Part shown: piece by piece, positions 49,438-58,089 of the stretch
Layout: the number at the start of each line of letters is the position of its first letter
Numbering within the stretch: position 1 is the first letter of the stretch
Source of the DNA: Bacteriovoracaceae bacterium
GTDB lineage: Bacteria; Bdellovibrionota; Bacteriovoracia; Bacteriovoracales; Bacteriovoracaceae
Assembly: GCA_024711325.1 (NCBI GenBank)
Contig: JANJTC010000005.1
Span: forward strand, 744,001-808,000
Direction: 5' to 3'
DNA length: 64,000 nucleotides
Notes under the pieces: model-generated
Database searches by the model: none
Seen by the model: only the letters and a program-made list of their open reading frames with translations
What the model was told of the DNA's origin: nothing
Program-made: the position numbers and the translations under genes

Positions 49438-49769
49438 TACTGAGCTTCAATTGTTTCCACAACAATCTCAACGTTTTTAACCGTCCCTTTGAATTTGATC
49501 TGTACTTCAGTACCGGGGGGGGTCGCCGTGATGAATTTAAAAGTATCATTGGAACTATACATACTAATTTTGTAGGACTTACTTCCAATCTTAATGTAAT
49601 CAAATTCTCCATTTTTGGATGCCCGTTGGAAAAGTCCGGTTTGCACGGAATGAGTATTTTCTGCTTCAGTGATGGAAGAGAATTTTTCCAGCTTGGCATT
49701 GGAAAGCTTTACTTCCCTCCCACAACCAATAATGAAAATGAATAAGAGTAAACTTCTAATCACCATCAC
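49437..49769 (-). CDS. Small lipoprotein of unknown function
   Basis: Lipobox LFIIGCG; TAATG overlap with downstream P450. Confidence 0.6.
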   Translation of the reverse strand: MMVIRSLLLFIFIIGCGREVKLSNAKLEKFSSITEAENTHSVQTGLFQRASKNGEFDYIKIGSKSYKISMYSSNDTFKFITATPPGTEVQIKFKGTVKNVEIVVETIEAQ

Positions 49770-50154
49770 TCAATGTCCCGTTGATTTTGAACTTTCCATC
49801 TTCCTTGAGAATGATGAATTCAGCTTTGTGGACCTCTTTTTTATTCTTTAGAGTTGAATGTTCCTCCAATGTCGCTAAATAGACTTCACCTTTTTGGCCT
49901 TTCTTCCAGCTAATGTGATCTTTTTTTAAAGCTTTTTCTTTGGGGATGGTGAGGTCTTTAATCTTGCTGATTAATTCTTCTTTCCCACCGCTGCCTTTAA
50001 TGAAGTTCTTGGTAAAAACGTCATCTATTAATTCAATTCGCTTATGATCCATTACCAGATCATACTTCTTGAATAATTCCTTCATCTCCTGATCTTCAGA
50101 GGCCAGAATATTTAAACTAAACAGCGCCATTATGATTATTAATTGAATTCGCAT
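49756..50154 (-). CDS. Secreted NTF2/SnoaL-like protein
   Basis: Signal peptide MRIQLIIIMALFSLNILA; ELFKKYDLVMDHKRIELIDDVFTKNFIKG pattern. Confidence 0.5.
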   Translation of the reverse strand: MRIQLIIIMALFSLNILASEDQEMKELFKKYDLVMDHKRIELIDDVFTKNFIKGSGGKEELISKIKDLTIPKEKALKKDHISWKKGQKGEVYLATLEEHSTLKNKKEVHKAEFIILKEDGKFKINGTLSDGD

Positions 50155-50948
50155 CCATACATCCTTGCAAGGGCCTTAATACGGCCAATGTAATTCTTAA
50201 GTAACCCCGGGCAACTGGTGTTGTGATAATAGTTATGCCATTTTATATTTTTTATCCGAGGGTGTTTTTTCTGCAACTGACAAGACATACGCGCTACACT
50301 GTCGAGAGTAGATTTTGTGGGATGGCGTGGATTTCTTCTGGAGTAACCATCTGGATTAGTTTTTGAAAAGGGAGCGTAGTTACCTATTACTACCAGACCT
50401 AAGGTTGTGACATTGGCCTTGATTTTTCCGTCTTTTACCATCGATGGATCAAATTCACCTTCTTCACCCTCTTTACCGCATTTAACTTTCTTTTCATCCC
50501 ATATCTTTTTTTGCTCAGCTGACATCGGAACAAATGCATTTGTTCCTGCATGGGCCCCGATAATTTCCAGAGGTCTGCCTTCGGTCACTTTAAGCTTTGG
50601 AAGAGAGGCACCAGGATAAGCAGAATTTATAACGTAGGAATAGCCAATCATGTACCAAGGATCAGTTGCAGTCCCTCGAGTCAGGTGATAATCGTTAATT
50701 TTTTCCGCTGAGACAGTACTGGGAGTTTCTGAATGGTGTAGAACGATGGTATCGAGTATTTCCAGTGGTCTGGTACAAAAACTAGCATGAGAGTTTCTCT
50801 CGTATTGAACTTTATCTACTTTAATATACTCAATAGGCCAGGGCCTTGATTCTTCCAAGGGAAGATAGGACTGGCAATGAATGCAATCAGCACCTGCCCA
50901 GGCCAAAGAGCTGAATAATAAATTAAAAACAAGCAGTCTTATTTTCAA
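50139..50948 (-). CDS. Secreted N-acetylmuramoyl-L-alanine amidase (amidase_2/PGRP-like)
   Basis: Signal peptide; DTIVLHHSETPS, YHLTRGTATDPWYMIGYSYVI, KWHNYYHNTSCPGLL. Confidence 0.85.
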   Translation of the reverse strand: MKIRLLVFNLLFSSLAWAGADCIHCQSYLPLEESRPWPIEYIKVDKVQYERNSHASFCTRPLEILDTIVLHHSETPSTVSAEKINDYHLTRGTATDPWYMIGYSYVINSAYPGASLPKLKVTEGRPLEIIGAHAGTNAFVPMSAEQKKIWDEKKVKCGKEGEEGEFDPSMVKDGKIKANVTTLGLVVIGNYAPFSKTNPDGYSRRNPRHPTKSTLDSVARMSCQLQKKHPRIKNIKWHNYYHNTSCPGLLKNYIGRIKALARMYGCEFN

Positions 50949-51053
50949 GAGTACTCCTTATAAAGCATATCGGAATAGTCAGGAAATACTTGAGCAACAA
51001 ATATTCTTGAGATTTCACTCTGTTAAGCGTTATGATTAACTCAGGAGAACTGA

Positions 51054-51356
51054 ATGCAATTTAAGACCTTTAGTGACTTTTATCCCTATTACCTCCGGGA
51101 GCACTCGAATAATAACTGCCGTAAACTGCATTTTATCGGAACCTGCGGGGTCATTTCTCTATTAATTCTTTTTTTCTTCACAGGAAATCTTATCGTTCTT
51201 GGAATGTTACCTTTCATTGGCTATGGTTTTGCATGGATAGGGCATCTGGCCTTTGAAAGAAATCGGCCTGCTACTTTTAAGCATCCTATCTACAGCCTCT
51301 TAGGTGACTTTAGAATGTTCTGGGATATACTAAGTGGGCGAGTCAAGGCCTTCTAA
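51054..51356 (+). CDS. DUF962/Mpo1-like membrane protein
   Basis: FKTFSDFYPYYLREHSNNNCRKLHFIGT...GYGFAWIGHLAFERNRPATFKHPIYSLLGDFRMFWDIL. Confidence 0.88.
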   Translation: MQFKTFSDFYPYYLREHSNNNCRKLHFIGTCGVISLLILFFFTGNLIVLGMLPFIGYGFAWIGHLAFERNRPATFKHPIYSLLGDFRMFWDILSGRVKAF

Positions 51357-52141
51357 GAGCTAGCACTAGAATAACTCCTAAGTGCTTTTTTCCAGACAAA
51401 CAGCATGACTATCCATAGGCCAACGCTGACTAAAGTCAGATGTAGCAAGTCGTTCAGATTCAAACCTTCAATAAAATATTTCGCAGGATAAGAAGCAATT
51501 AAAGCGAAAGGCAGAAAGACCGTAAAAAGAATCCGTAGCCAACCTTTAAAAATTTTATCCGGACGTTCCATGGCTATACCCAATGAATAAAATAAATCGA
51601 TAAAGCCTCGTGAGCTATGAGTCCAGAAGACCGGGAGTACCATGAGCATCTGAATGCAGTAGTAAATGAATGTCCCATTAAGGAGAAGCAAAAGGAAATT
51701 AATAAGTTCGACTATCGTGAAGGTTCCCGAGTAGGCCACCAGGGCATAGACAAAAAATGCAAATGCCAAAATAAGATTCATAAAAGAGTTCGCTGAAAAT
51801 TCTCTCAGTGAAAGAAAGAAGAGGGGTGAAACCGGTCGAATGAGGTAGTAATCTAGATCGCCTCTATTGATATAGGTGGGAAACCACCACATATTAGTCG
51901 CAAAAATGGTCATATTGATAGAATCAACCAGCAGATAACTTCCCACAAAAACCATCATCTGTTCCTCAGTCCAACCTCCAATTAAGTCAGTGTGAAGAAA
52001 GAGAATTTTAAAAAGTAAGATATTTACCACATAGTAAATAATGTCCATCATAATGCGAAAGAAGAAATCAAGACGAAATTCCATTGCCCGAGAAAATGAG
52101 AATTGCAGAAAATGAAGATACAGCCTTAAATATCGCTTCAT
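51353..52141 (-). CDS. ABC-2 family permease
   Basis: Six-TM permease; overlapping gene order with second permease and ATPase. Confidence 0.82.
   Translation of the reverse strand: MKRYLRLYLHFLQFSFSRAMEFRLDFFFRIMMDIIYYVVNILLFKILFLHTDLIGGWTEEQMMVFVGSYLLVDSINMTIFATNMWWFPTYINRGDLDYYLIRPVSPLFFLSLREFSANSFMNLILAFAFFVYALVAYSGTFTIVELINFLLLLLNGTFIYYCIQMLMVLPVFWTHSSRGFIDLFYSLGIAMERPDKIFKGWLRILFTVFLPFALIASYPAKYFIEGLNLNDLLHLTLVSVGLWIVMLFVWKKALRSYSSASS
51362..51391 (+). terminator. Rho-independent terminator of DUF962 gene, inside convergent permease CDS
   Basis: AGCACT...AGTGCT stem followed by six T. Confidence 0.6.
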
Positions 52142-52938
52142 ATTCCCACCCCATTATAACGGTATTCACCCTTGCTCCAGAGGGATCTGGCCGTTAAGTG
52201 AAAGAGGATGGACCAAACTAAAAGCGAGACAAGTCCCACTTGAATCTCAGTACTACTTGCAAGGCCCATAGTTGTCCTGATGGGAAGACTCACTAAATAA
52301 GGGAAGGGAGTATATTGTAGGGCGCTGACTGCCCAATCTGGAAAAAAATTTAATGGCATATAACTTCCGCCAAAGAAGTAGACGAAGAAGCGCGCCATAA
52401 CCATAAGTGACCAGATGTTATCGGCCCAGAGGGAGAGAAGTTCTATCGACATCGCGATCATACAGAAGACATAAGAGGCCACAAGAAATATAGCAACGCC
52501 CGAAAGCAAATTGAGCAGCAGAGTAAGAGTGACACCATCTGGCTGGAAAAGATTAAAAAGCAGATAAATCAAGACCAATTGAAGAGCGAAAAAAAAACTG
52601 TGTGTCAGATAAGTAAGAGTTTTATATTGAAAAAAAGAAATGGGATAAATAAGGTATCGATTAAAGGAGCCATCATAGATTTCACGGGCAAGAAATCCCA
52701 CGTTCTCTCCGGTCAGGATCTTGTTCCCTACCGGGACAATAATGTAATACAGAGTCATCATCGGGAGGGTAAAGCCTTCCATGACCTTGGTTCCATTGGC
52801 ATCAAAGATACTTTGCCATAGGGCCCGGGCGATCAAGACTTGAATGATCGTCTGCCCCAGGAAAGTGACCCAGAAATCTGATCTGAAGGCGAGGATCTTC
52901 CTTAATTCATTTGCGACCACATGACGCCACCAATTCAT
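52138..52938 (-). CDS. ABC-2 family permease
   Basis: Six-TM permease; FFGGSYMPLNFFPDW motif. Confidence 0.82.
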   Translation of the reverse strand: MNWWRHVVANELRKILAFRSDFWVTFLGQTIIQVLIARALWQSIFDANGTKVMEGFTLPMMTLYYIIVPVGNKILTGENVGFLAREIYDGSFNRYLIYPISFFQYKTLTYLTHSFFFALQLVLIYLLFNLFQPDGVTLTLLLNLLSGVAIFLVASYVFCMIAMSIELLSLWADNIWSLMVMARFFVYFFGGSYMPLNFFPDWAVSALQYTPFPYLVSLPIRTTMGLASSTEIQVGLVSLLVWSILFHLTARSLWSKGEYRYNGVGI

Positions 52939-53861
52939 TTCGATTTCATCCCATTCTTCATGATGGATTCAATGACGTCCTCTATAGAAGGATCGTGAAT
53001 ATTCAGATCCAGCACTTCATTGGCCTTGAAAATTTCAGAAGTTTTACTTGCAAGCTCGGATCGCGGCACATTTAACTTGTAAGTGCTCTCCTTGGTGGTA
53101 ACACTTAAGCATTTCTCATCACCGAGCATCCCCTGGATTTTAGAGAGAGCACCATCATAAACGAATTCCCCTTCCTTGATAATGACAACTCGGGGACAAA
53201 GCTCCTTTATGTCTTCCATATAATGAGACGTGAGAATAGTAATTGGCTTAAATTCCCTCTGGTAATTTTTCATGAAATCTCTGACCGCCCTTTGAGCGGA
53301 AAGATCGAGTCCTATCGTGGGCTCATCCATAAAGATCACACTGGGTTGATGCAACAGTGCCGCCATTAATTCGATCTTCATCCTCTCGCCCAAGGAGAGT
53401 TTCCTGACCTGAGTCCGAAGATGATCCTTGACCATCAATGTTTCTGCCAGAAATTCTACATTTCTTTTATAGATGGTATCGGGGATTTGATAAATTTCTT
53501 TTAAAAGAAGAAAACTGTCGAGTGCCGGAAGGTCCCACCATACCTGGGCCTTTTGTCCCATGATCAGGCACATTTGCTTCCGGTATTCGTTATGACGTTC
53601 CCAGGGTTTAAATCCTAATACAGTGGCTTCACCGGATGTTGGGTGAACTATACCTGAAAGAATCTTAACTAAAGTTGTTTTACCAGCACCATTAGCACCT
53701 ATCAGACCGATTATTTCCCCTCGCTTAATTTCAAGGTTTACTGATTTTAATGCTTCTTTAACTTTTGTCTCACGCTTGACCAGCGCTTTAATGGATCCTT
53801 TAAGACCCGGCTCTTTGATATGAGAGATAAAAGTTTTGCTGAGGTTTTGAACCTTGATCAT
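52935..53861 (-). CDS. ABC transporter ATP-binding protein (ABC-2 exporter)
   Basis: GANGAGKTT, LSLGERMKIELMAALLHQPSVIFMDEPTIGLD. Confidence 0.92.
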   Translation of the reverse strand: MIKVQNLSKTFISHIKEPGLKGSIKALVKRETKVKEALKSVNLEIKRGEIIGLIGANGAGKTTLVKILSGIVHPTSGEATVLGFKPWERHNEYRKQMCLIMGQKAQVWWDLPALDSFLLLKEIYQIPDTIYKRNVEFLAETLMVKDHLRTQVRKLSLGERMKIELMAALLHQPSVIFMDEPTIGLDLSAQRAVRDFMKNYQREFKPITILTSHYMEDIKELCPRVVIIKEGEFVYDGALSKIQGMLGDEKCLSVTTKESTYKLNVPRSELASKTSEIFKANEVLDLNIHDPSIEDVIESIMKNGMKSK

Positions 53862-55069
53862 ATTTTTTCCAGAACGATACCTTTGAGGTAACTGCCTTCA
53901 GGGAATCCTTTCAAAGTCGGGCAATCCTGCCCAAGATGAAGACGGGTCGACATTTTATAATTCAGCTTCAATTCTCCAAGGTAATCTTTGAGAACGCGAT
54001 CAAATTTTTCCTGAGTTACCTGATGTGTATTTAAAAAAACGATCAATTTCCCTTTGGGATTGAGTAGCCGGTCCATCTTAAATAAAAGCTCCTTGTAAGT
54101 CTTTATCGCCGATGTTCTCTTCGCTCCATCTGATGATGATGAAGGGGGGTCACAAACTATGACATCAAAAGTTTTTTCATTTTTTCTTAAATCTGAGAGA
54201 GCGTCATCCACACTCGCAGTAATCGCAGTATGTTGAGTGTGTTCCAGCTCAGGATTAAGTGCAATATTCTGTTGCAGCCACTCAATGTACTTAGGTGATA
54301 AATCAACAGAAACAACTTCCGAGGCCCCTAGTTTCATGGCCCATAACGAGTATGCTCCTGTGTAGCTATAAAGATTTAATAAACTTGAACCGGGTTGGAT
54401 TATTTTTACCAGAGCATGTCGAATGGAACTCATGTCGGTATAAATACCATGGTCATAGGAACTTCCCAGTCGAATAAGGTACTGAAGACCGAATTCTGAA
54501 AGATGAAATTCATCCCTGCGACCAGCATCGACGGCATTGGTTGGAAGTTTTTGCAATTCTTTCGTCTCGCCTCGCAACTGAAACCAAATATTCTCATCCT
54601 TAATTTCGGGAAAAACTTCCTGAATGGTGGTCTGAATAATGGATTTATATCGATTCCAAAAACTGGTATAAAATTGGATCAGCACTCTGTCTTTTAAACG
54701 CAAAACAAATAGACCTGGTAATTGATCGGCTTCTCCGAAGACCAAATAATAATTTTCTCTTTCCTTGAGTTCTTTCATCTGGATACGCTTTTCAAAAGCG
54801 AGGTCAAGTCGACCTTGAATACTGGCAGTAAAATGTTGAGCTTCTCTTTCAAAGGGAAATCTTGTGCTCCAGACACGGGCCTTCACATTCTTATGGTAGG
54901 GATCATGAATTAAAAGTGCCATGGGACGTTTTCGATCATCCGTTGCGATAACGAATTCAGATTGACGAGGGAAACGGTTAGAGAAATTGTCCGCAGTTAT
55001 CCACGGATGTCCGGATCTGATTAATTTAATAGATACCGGATGAATCAGGCATTCAGGAATTTTGTTCAT
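53858..55069 (-). CDS. rlmI: Class I SAM-dependent rRNA methyltransferase (RlmI-like)
   Basis: PUA-like N-terminus; GSSLLNLYSYTGAYSLWAMKLGASEVVSVDLS; DVIVCDPPSSSS. Confidence 0.78.
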   Translation of the reverse strand: MNKIPECLIHPVSIKLIRSGHPWITADNFSNRFPRQSEFVIATDDRKRPMALLIHDPYHKNVKARVWSTRFPFEREAQHFTASIQGRLDLAFEKRIQMKELKERENYYLVFGEADQLPGLFVLRLKDRVLIQFYTSFWNRYKSIIQTTIQEVFPEIKDENIWFQLRGETKELQKLPTNAVDAGRRDEFHLSEFGLQYLIRLGSSYDHGIYTDMSSIRHALVKIIQPGSSLLNLYSYTGAYSLWAMKLGASEVVSVDLSPKYIEWLQQNIALNPELEHTQHTAITASVDDALSDLRKNEKTFDVIVCDPPSSSSDGAKRTSAIKTYKELLFKMDRLLNPKGKLIVFLNTHQVTQEKFDRVLKDYLGELKLNYKMSTRLHLGQDCPTLKGFPEGSYLKGIVLEKI

Positions 55070-55087
55070 GTTTGGTTCCGCAGAATT

Positions 55088-55390
55088 TTACTGCTTAAGG
55101 TTGTTCAATTTTTCTTCAGTTTTATCCAGAAGACGCAGAAGGATGTTGGTGGCCAGATAAGGATTTTTCATATGAGCAGTTAAACCCAGCTGATCCATGA
55201 TCTGACCGCATTCATTTCCGACTTCGGATTGGAAAGGGTCAAAGTTTATTCCCAGGAACTGAAGCTTTTTCAATAAAAGTTCCACTTCAACAGAATCATT
55301 GAGTGTTAAGAGATTTTTTTCAAATGCGACGAGGAAAGTCTCATGTGATTCCGATCTCTCGGTAGATGCTTGTTTCTGAAGTGAATTCAT
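55088..55390 (-). CDS. Hypothetical protein
   Basis: 100-aa ORF with no recognised domain, fits gap between genes. Confidence 0.4.
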   Translation of the reverse strand: MNSLQKQASTERSESHETFLVAFEKNLLTLNDSVEVELLLKKLQFLGINFDPFQSEVGNECGQIMDQLGLTAHMKNPYLATNILLRLLDKTEEKLNNLKQ

Positions 55391-55470
55391 ATAACTGAAA
55401 TTATGACAATGCCTTGTATGCTGTCAATGAAACGGAGAGAGTAGGGAGTATTTTATGCAGGAGTTTTTTC

Positions 55471-56340
55471 ATGAATGGCCTTATTTATGCTTGTCTCATT
55501 TTAATTTTAATTTATTGGATTGAGTTGCCTCATGCTCTTATCCCTAACTCATTGATTATCCGAAAAAGTCCAGCCGAGGAACTTGAGACATGGCTCAAGA
55601 AATTCAACTGGAATAATCGTCAGGAACTAAAAGATTCAGGTCAACTGCCTGTTTACAAATTTTATACAGAAGTGGTGGAGGTTTTACTCAACCTGGCCCG
55701 TAGAATGGGGGGGAATTATCAGGACTCTTTGTTATTTCTCCGGGAAGGTCTGCAGGTAGACCGTCAATTTGAAAAGAAAATTAAAGAGGCCACTCTGGGA
55801 ATGTGGCTACAGATGGGCCTCATGATGATTCTTACCTGGACCTTCATCTTAGGGGCCCTCAGTCTGGTAGACGTTAAAATCTCGCTCAGTAAGCTTGTCT
55901 TGATTTTTCTCTGGCAGACAATCGGTCTCATCTGTATGCCTTTTATCATCAGTTTTCTCAGGAAGAAATATTTTGGGGATATCGGGAAATTATGGAAAAT
56001 GTTATTTGTTTTAAAATCTTTGGTTAAGGTTCCTTTATCGAGAACTGAAATCCTGACGATTGCAGGAATTCAAGAGCTCGTCCAGATAAAGCAAAAATCT
56101 CTTTCGAACATAGTCCATAAGCTAAAGGAGACTTGCCACCAGAGCTTGAAGCTCGGCACCAGTTATGAGGAGGACGTAAAGTATTTGATGGAAGAACTCC
56201 GTTTTCAGGAAAAATGGCATTTTGAGCTATTTGAAAAAAGGCTGCTGGTTCTAAAACTCGTTTTATTATCTATTTTTTTTCTGCCTTCCTATTTGGCCTT
56301 CATCTTCCTCCTTTTAGGAGACTTAATGGCCCTGATGTAG
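55471..56340 (+). CDS. TadB/TadC-like inner-membrane pilus platform protein
   Basis: N- and C-terminal TM helices with helical domain (T2SSF-like layout), near Flp/Tad genes; ATG at 55471 with caggag RBS. Confidence 0.5.
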   Translation: MNGLIYACLILILIYWIELPHALIPNSLIIRKSPAEELETWLKKFNWNNRQELKDSGQLPVYKFYTEVVEVLLNLARRMGGNYQDSLLFLREGLQVDRQFEKKIKEATLGMWLQMGLMMILTWTFILGALSLVDVKISLSKLVLIFLWQTIGLICMPFIISFLRKKYFGDIGKLWKMLFVLKSLVKVPLSRTEILTIAGIQELVQIKQKSLSNIVHKLKETCHQSLKLGTSYEEDVKYLMEELRFQEKWHFELFEKRLLVLKLVLLSIFFLPSYLAFIFLLLGDLMALM

Positions 56341-56409
56341 TGCTTCATACTTAGACATCTTCAACACTTTCTGCTTAAATGGGGATTCTTAAAAATCAAA
56401 GGAAGTGTA

Positions 56410-58089
56410 ATGTCTGCTCACAAGATTATTTTTTCTATGCATAAGGTAGGAAAAGTCTATCCTCCCAAGAAACAAGTTCTGCGCGATATTTCTCTGTCAT
56501 TTTTTTATGGAGCAAAGATTGGTGTTTTGGGTCTTAATGGATCCGGTAAATCTTCTCTCTTAAGAATTATTGCAGGTGTTGATAAAGATTATATCGGAGA
56601 TGTGAATGCGTCGAAGGGTGTCTCCTTTGGATATCTAGAGCAGGATCCTAAATTAGATCCAGAAAAAACAGTTCGCGACGTGGTTGAAGAAGGTCTTCAG
56701 GCCCAGGTCAACATTGTTAAAGAATATGAAGAAGTTAACAATAAGTTCGGCGAAGAAATGACTGATGCGGAAATGGACAAACTGGTCGCCCGCCAGGCAG
56801 AGCTTCAGGATCAGATGGATGCCCAAAACCTTTGGGATCTGGATTCTCGCCTGGAACTTGCGATGGAGGCCCTTCGCTGTCCGCCTTCTGATCAAAAATG
56901 TGGAATCCTTTCCGGTGGTGAAAAACGCCGGGTGGCCCTGTGTCGTTTGCTCCTCTCTGAACCTGATGTCCTCTTATTAGATGAACCTACCAACCATTTA
57001 GATGCAGAAACCGTATTCTGGTTAGAGCGTCACCTACAGGCCTATAAGGGAACAGTTATTGCCATTACCCACGATCGTTACTTCTTAGATAACGTTGCCG
57101 GTTGGATTCTGGAACTTGACCGCGGTCACGGTATTCCTTGGGAAGGTAATTACTCTTCTTGGCTTGAACAAAAAACAAATCGTTTGGCCACCGAAGAGAA
57201 ACAAGAGTCTCAGCGCCAAAAGAAAATGCAGGAAGAGTTGGAATGGATTCGTTCTTCTCCTAAGGCCCGTCAGGCAAAATCCAAGGCCCGTATTACAAAC
57301 TATGAAAAAATGCTTAATGAATCAAAAGAGAAACGTAATGAGACTAATGATCTCTTCATTCCACCGGGACCTCGTTTAGGGGATGTGGTGATTGAGGCCA
57401 ATGGTATTGCTAAGGCCTTCGGTGATAAGCTGCTTTATGAAAATCTCTCTTTCAAACTTCCTCCGGGGGGTATTGTGGGTGTCATCGGTCCAAACGGTGC
57501 TGGTAAAACGACACTCTTCAAAATGATTACAGGTCAGTTAGAGCCGGATGCTGGAACCTTTAAAGTAGGAGAGACTGTTAAGCTTTCTTATATTGATCAA
57601 TCCCGTGAAATGGATGAGAACGCCACCATCCTTTCTGAAATCAGCGGCGGACTGGATCTCTTGAAATTAGGTAACCGTGAAGTAAATGCTCGTGCCTACA
57701 TTTCCCGCTTTAATTTCTCTGGTGAAGATCAAGGGAAACGAATTAAGGAACTTTCCGGCGGTGAAAAAAACCGTGTTCACTTGGCCAAAATGTTGAAGGA
57801 AGAGGGCAACGTTCTGTTACTGGATGAGCCCACCAACGATCTTGATGTAAATACCTTACAAGCGCTTGAGCGAGCGCTCTTAGATTTTGCTGGTTGTGCT
57901 GTGGTTATCTCCCATGATCGTTACTTCCTGGATAGAATTTGTACTCACATGCTGGCCTTTGAAGGTGACTCAAAAGTCACCTGGTTTGAAGGTAACTTTA
58001 ATGATTATCATGAAGATCTTCGCAGACGTCTGGGTGACAAGGCAGATGTTCCAAGCCGACTTACTTATAAAAAGCTCAAAAGAGATTAA
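56410..58089 (+). CDS. ettA: ABC-F translation factor EttA
   Basis: Two ABC cassettes (GLNGSGKSS, GPNGAGKTT), linker ATEEKQESQRQKKMQEELEWIRSSPKARQAKSKARI. Confidence 0.93.
   Translation: MSAHKIIFSMHKVGKVYPPKKQVLRDISLSFFYGAKIGVLGLNGSGKSSLLRIIAGVDKDYIGDVNASKGVSFGYLEQDPKLDPEKTVRDVVEEGLQAQVNIVKEYEEVNNKFGEEMTDAEMDKLVARQAELQDQMDAQNLWDLDSRLELAMEALRCPPSDQKCGILSGGEKRRVALCRLLLSEPDVLLLDEPTNHLDAETVFWLERHLQAYKGTVIAITHDRYFLDNVAGWILELDRGHGIPWEGNYSSWLEQKTNRLATEEKQESQRQKKMQEELEWIRSSPKARQAKSKARITNYEKMLNESKEKRNETNDLFIPPGPRLGDVVIEANGIAKAFGDKLLYENLSFKLPPGGIVGVIGPNGAGKTTLFKMITGQLEPDAGTFKVGETVKLSYIDQSREMDENATILSEISGGLDLLKLGNREVNARAYISRFNFSGEDQGKRIKELSGGEKNRVHLAKMLKEEGNVLLLDEPTNDLDVNTLQALERALLDFAGCAVVISHDRYFLDRICTHMLAFEGDSKVTWFEGNFNDYHEDLRRRLGDKADVPSRLTYKKLKRD

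Noticed and set aside
49377-49745. 122-aa plus-strand ORF
   Set aside because: Antisense to coherent P450 start and lipoprotein genes; no RBS or recognisable domain
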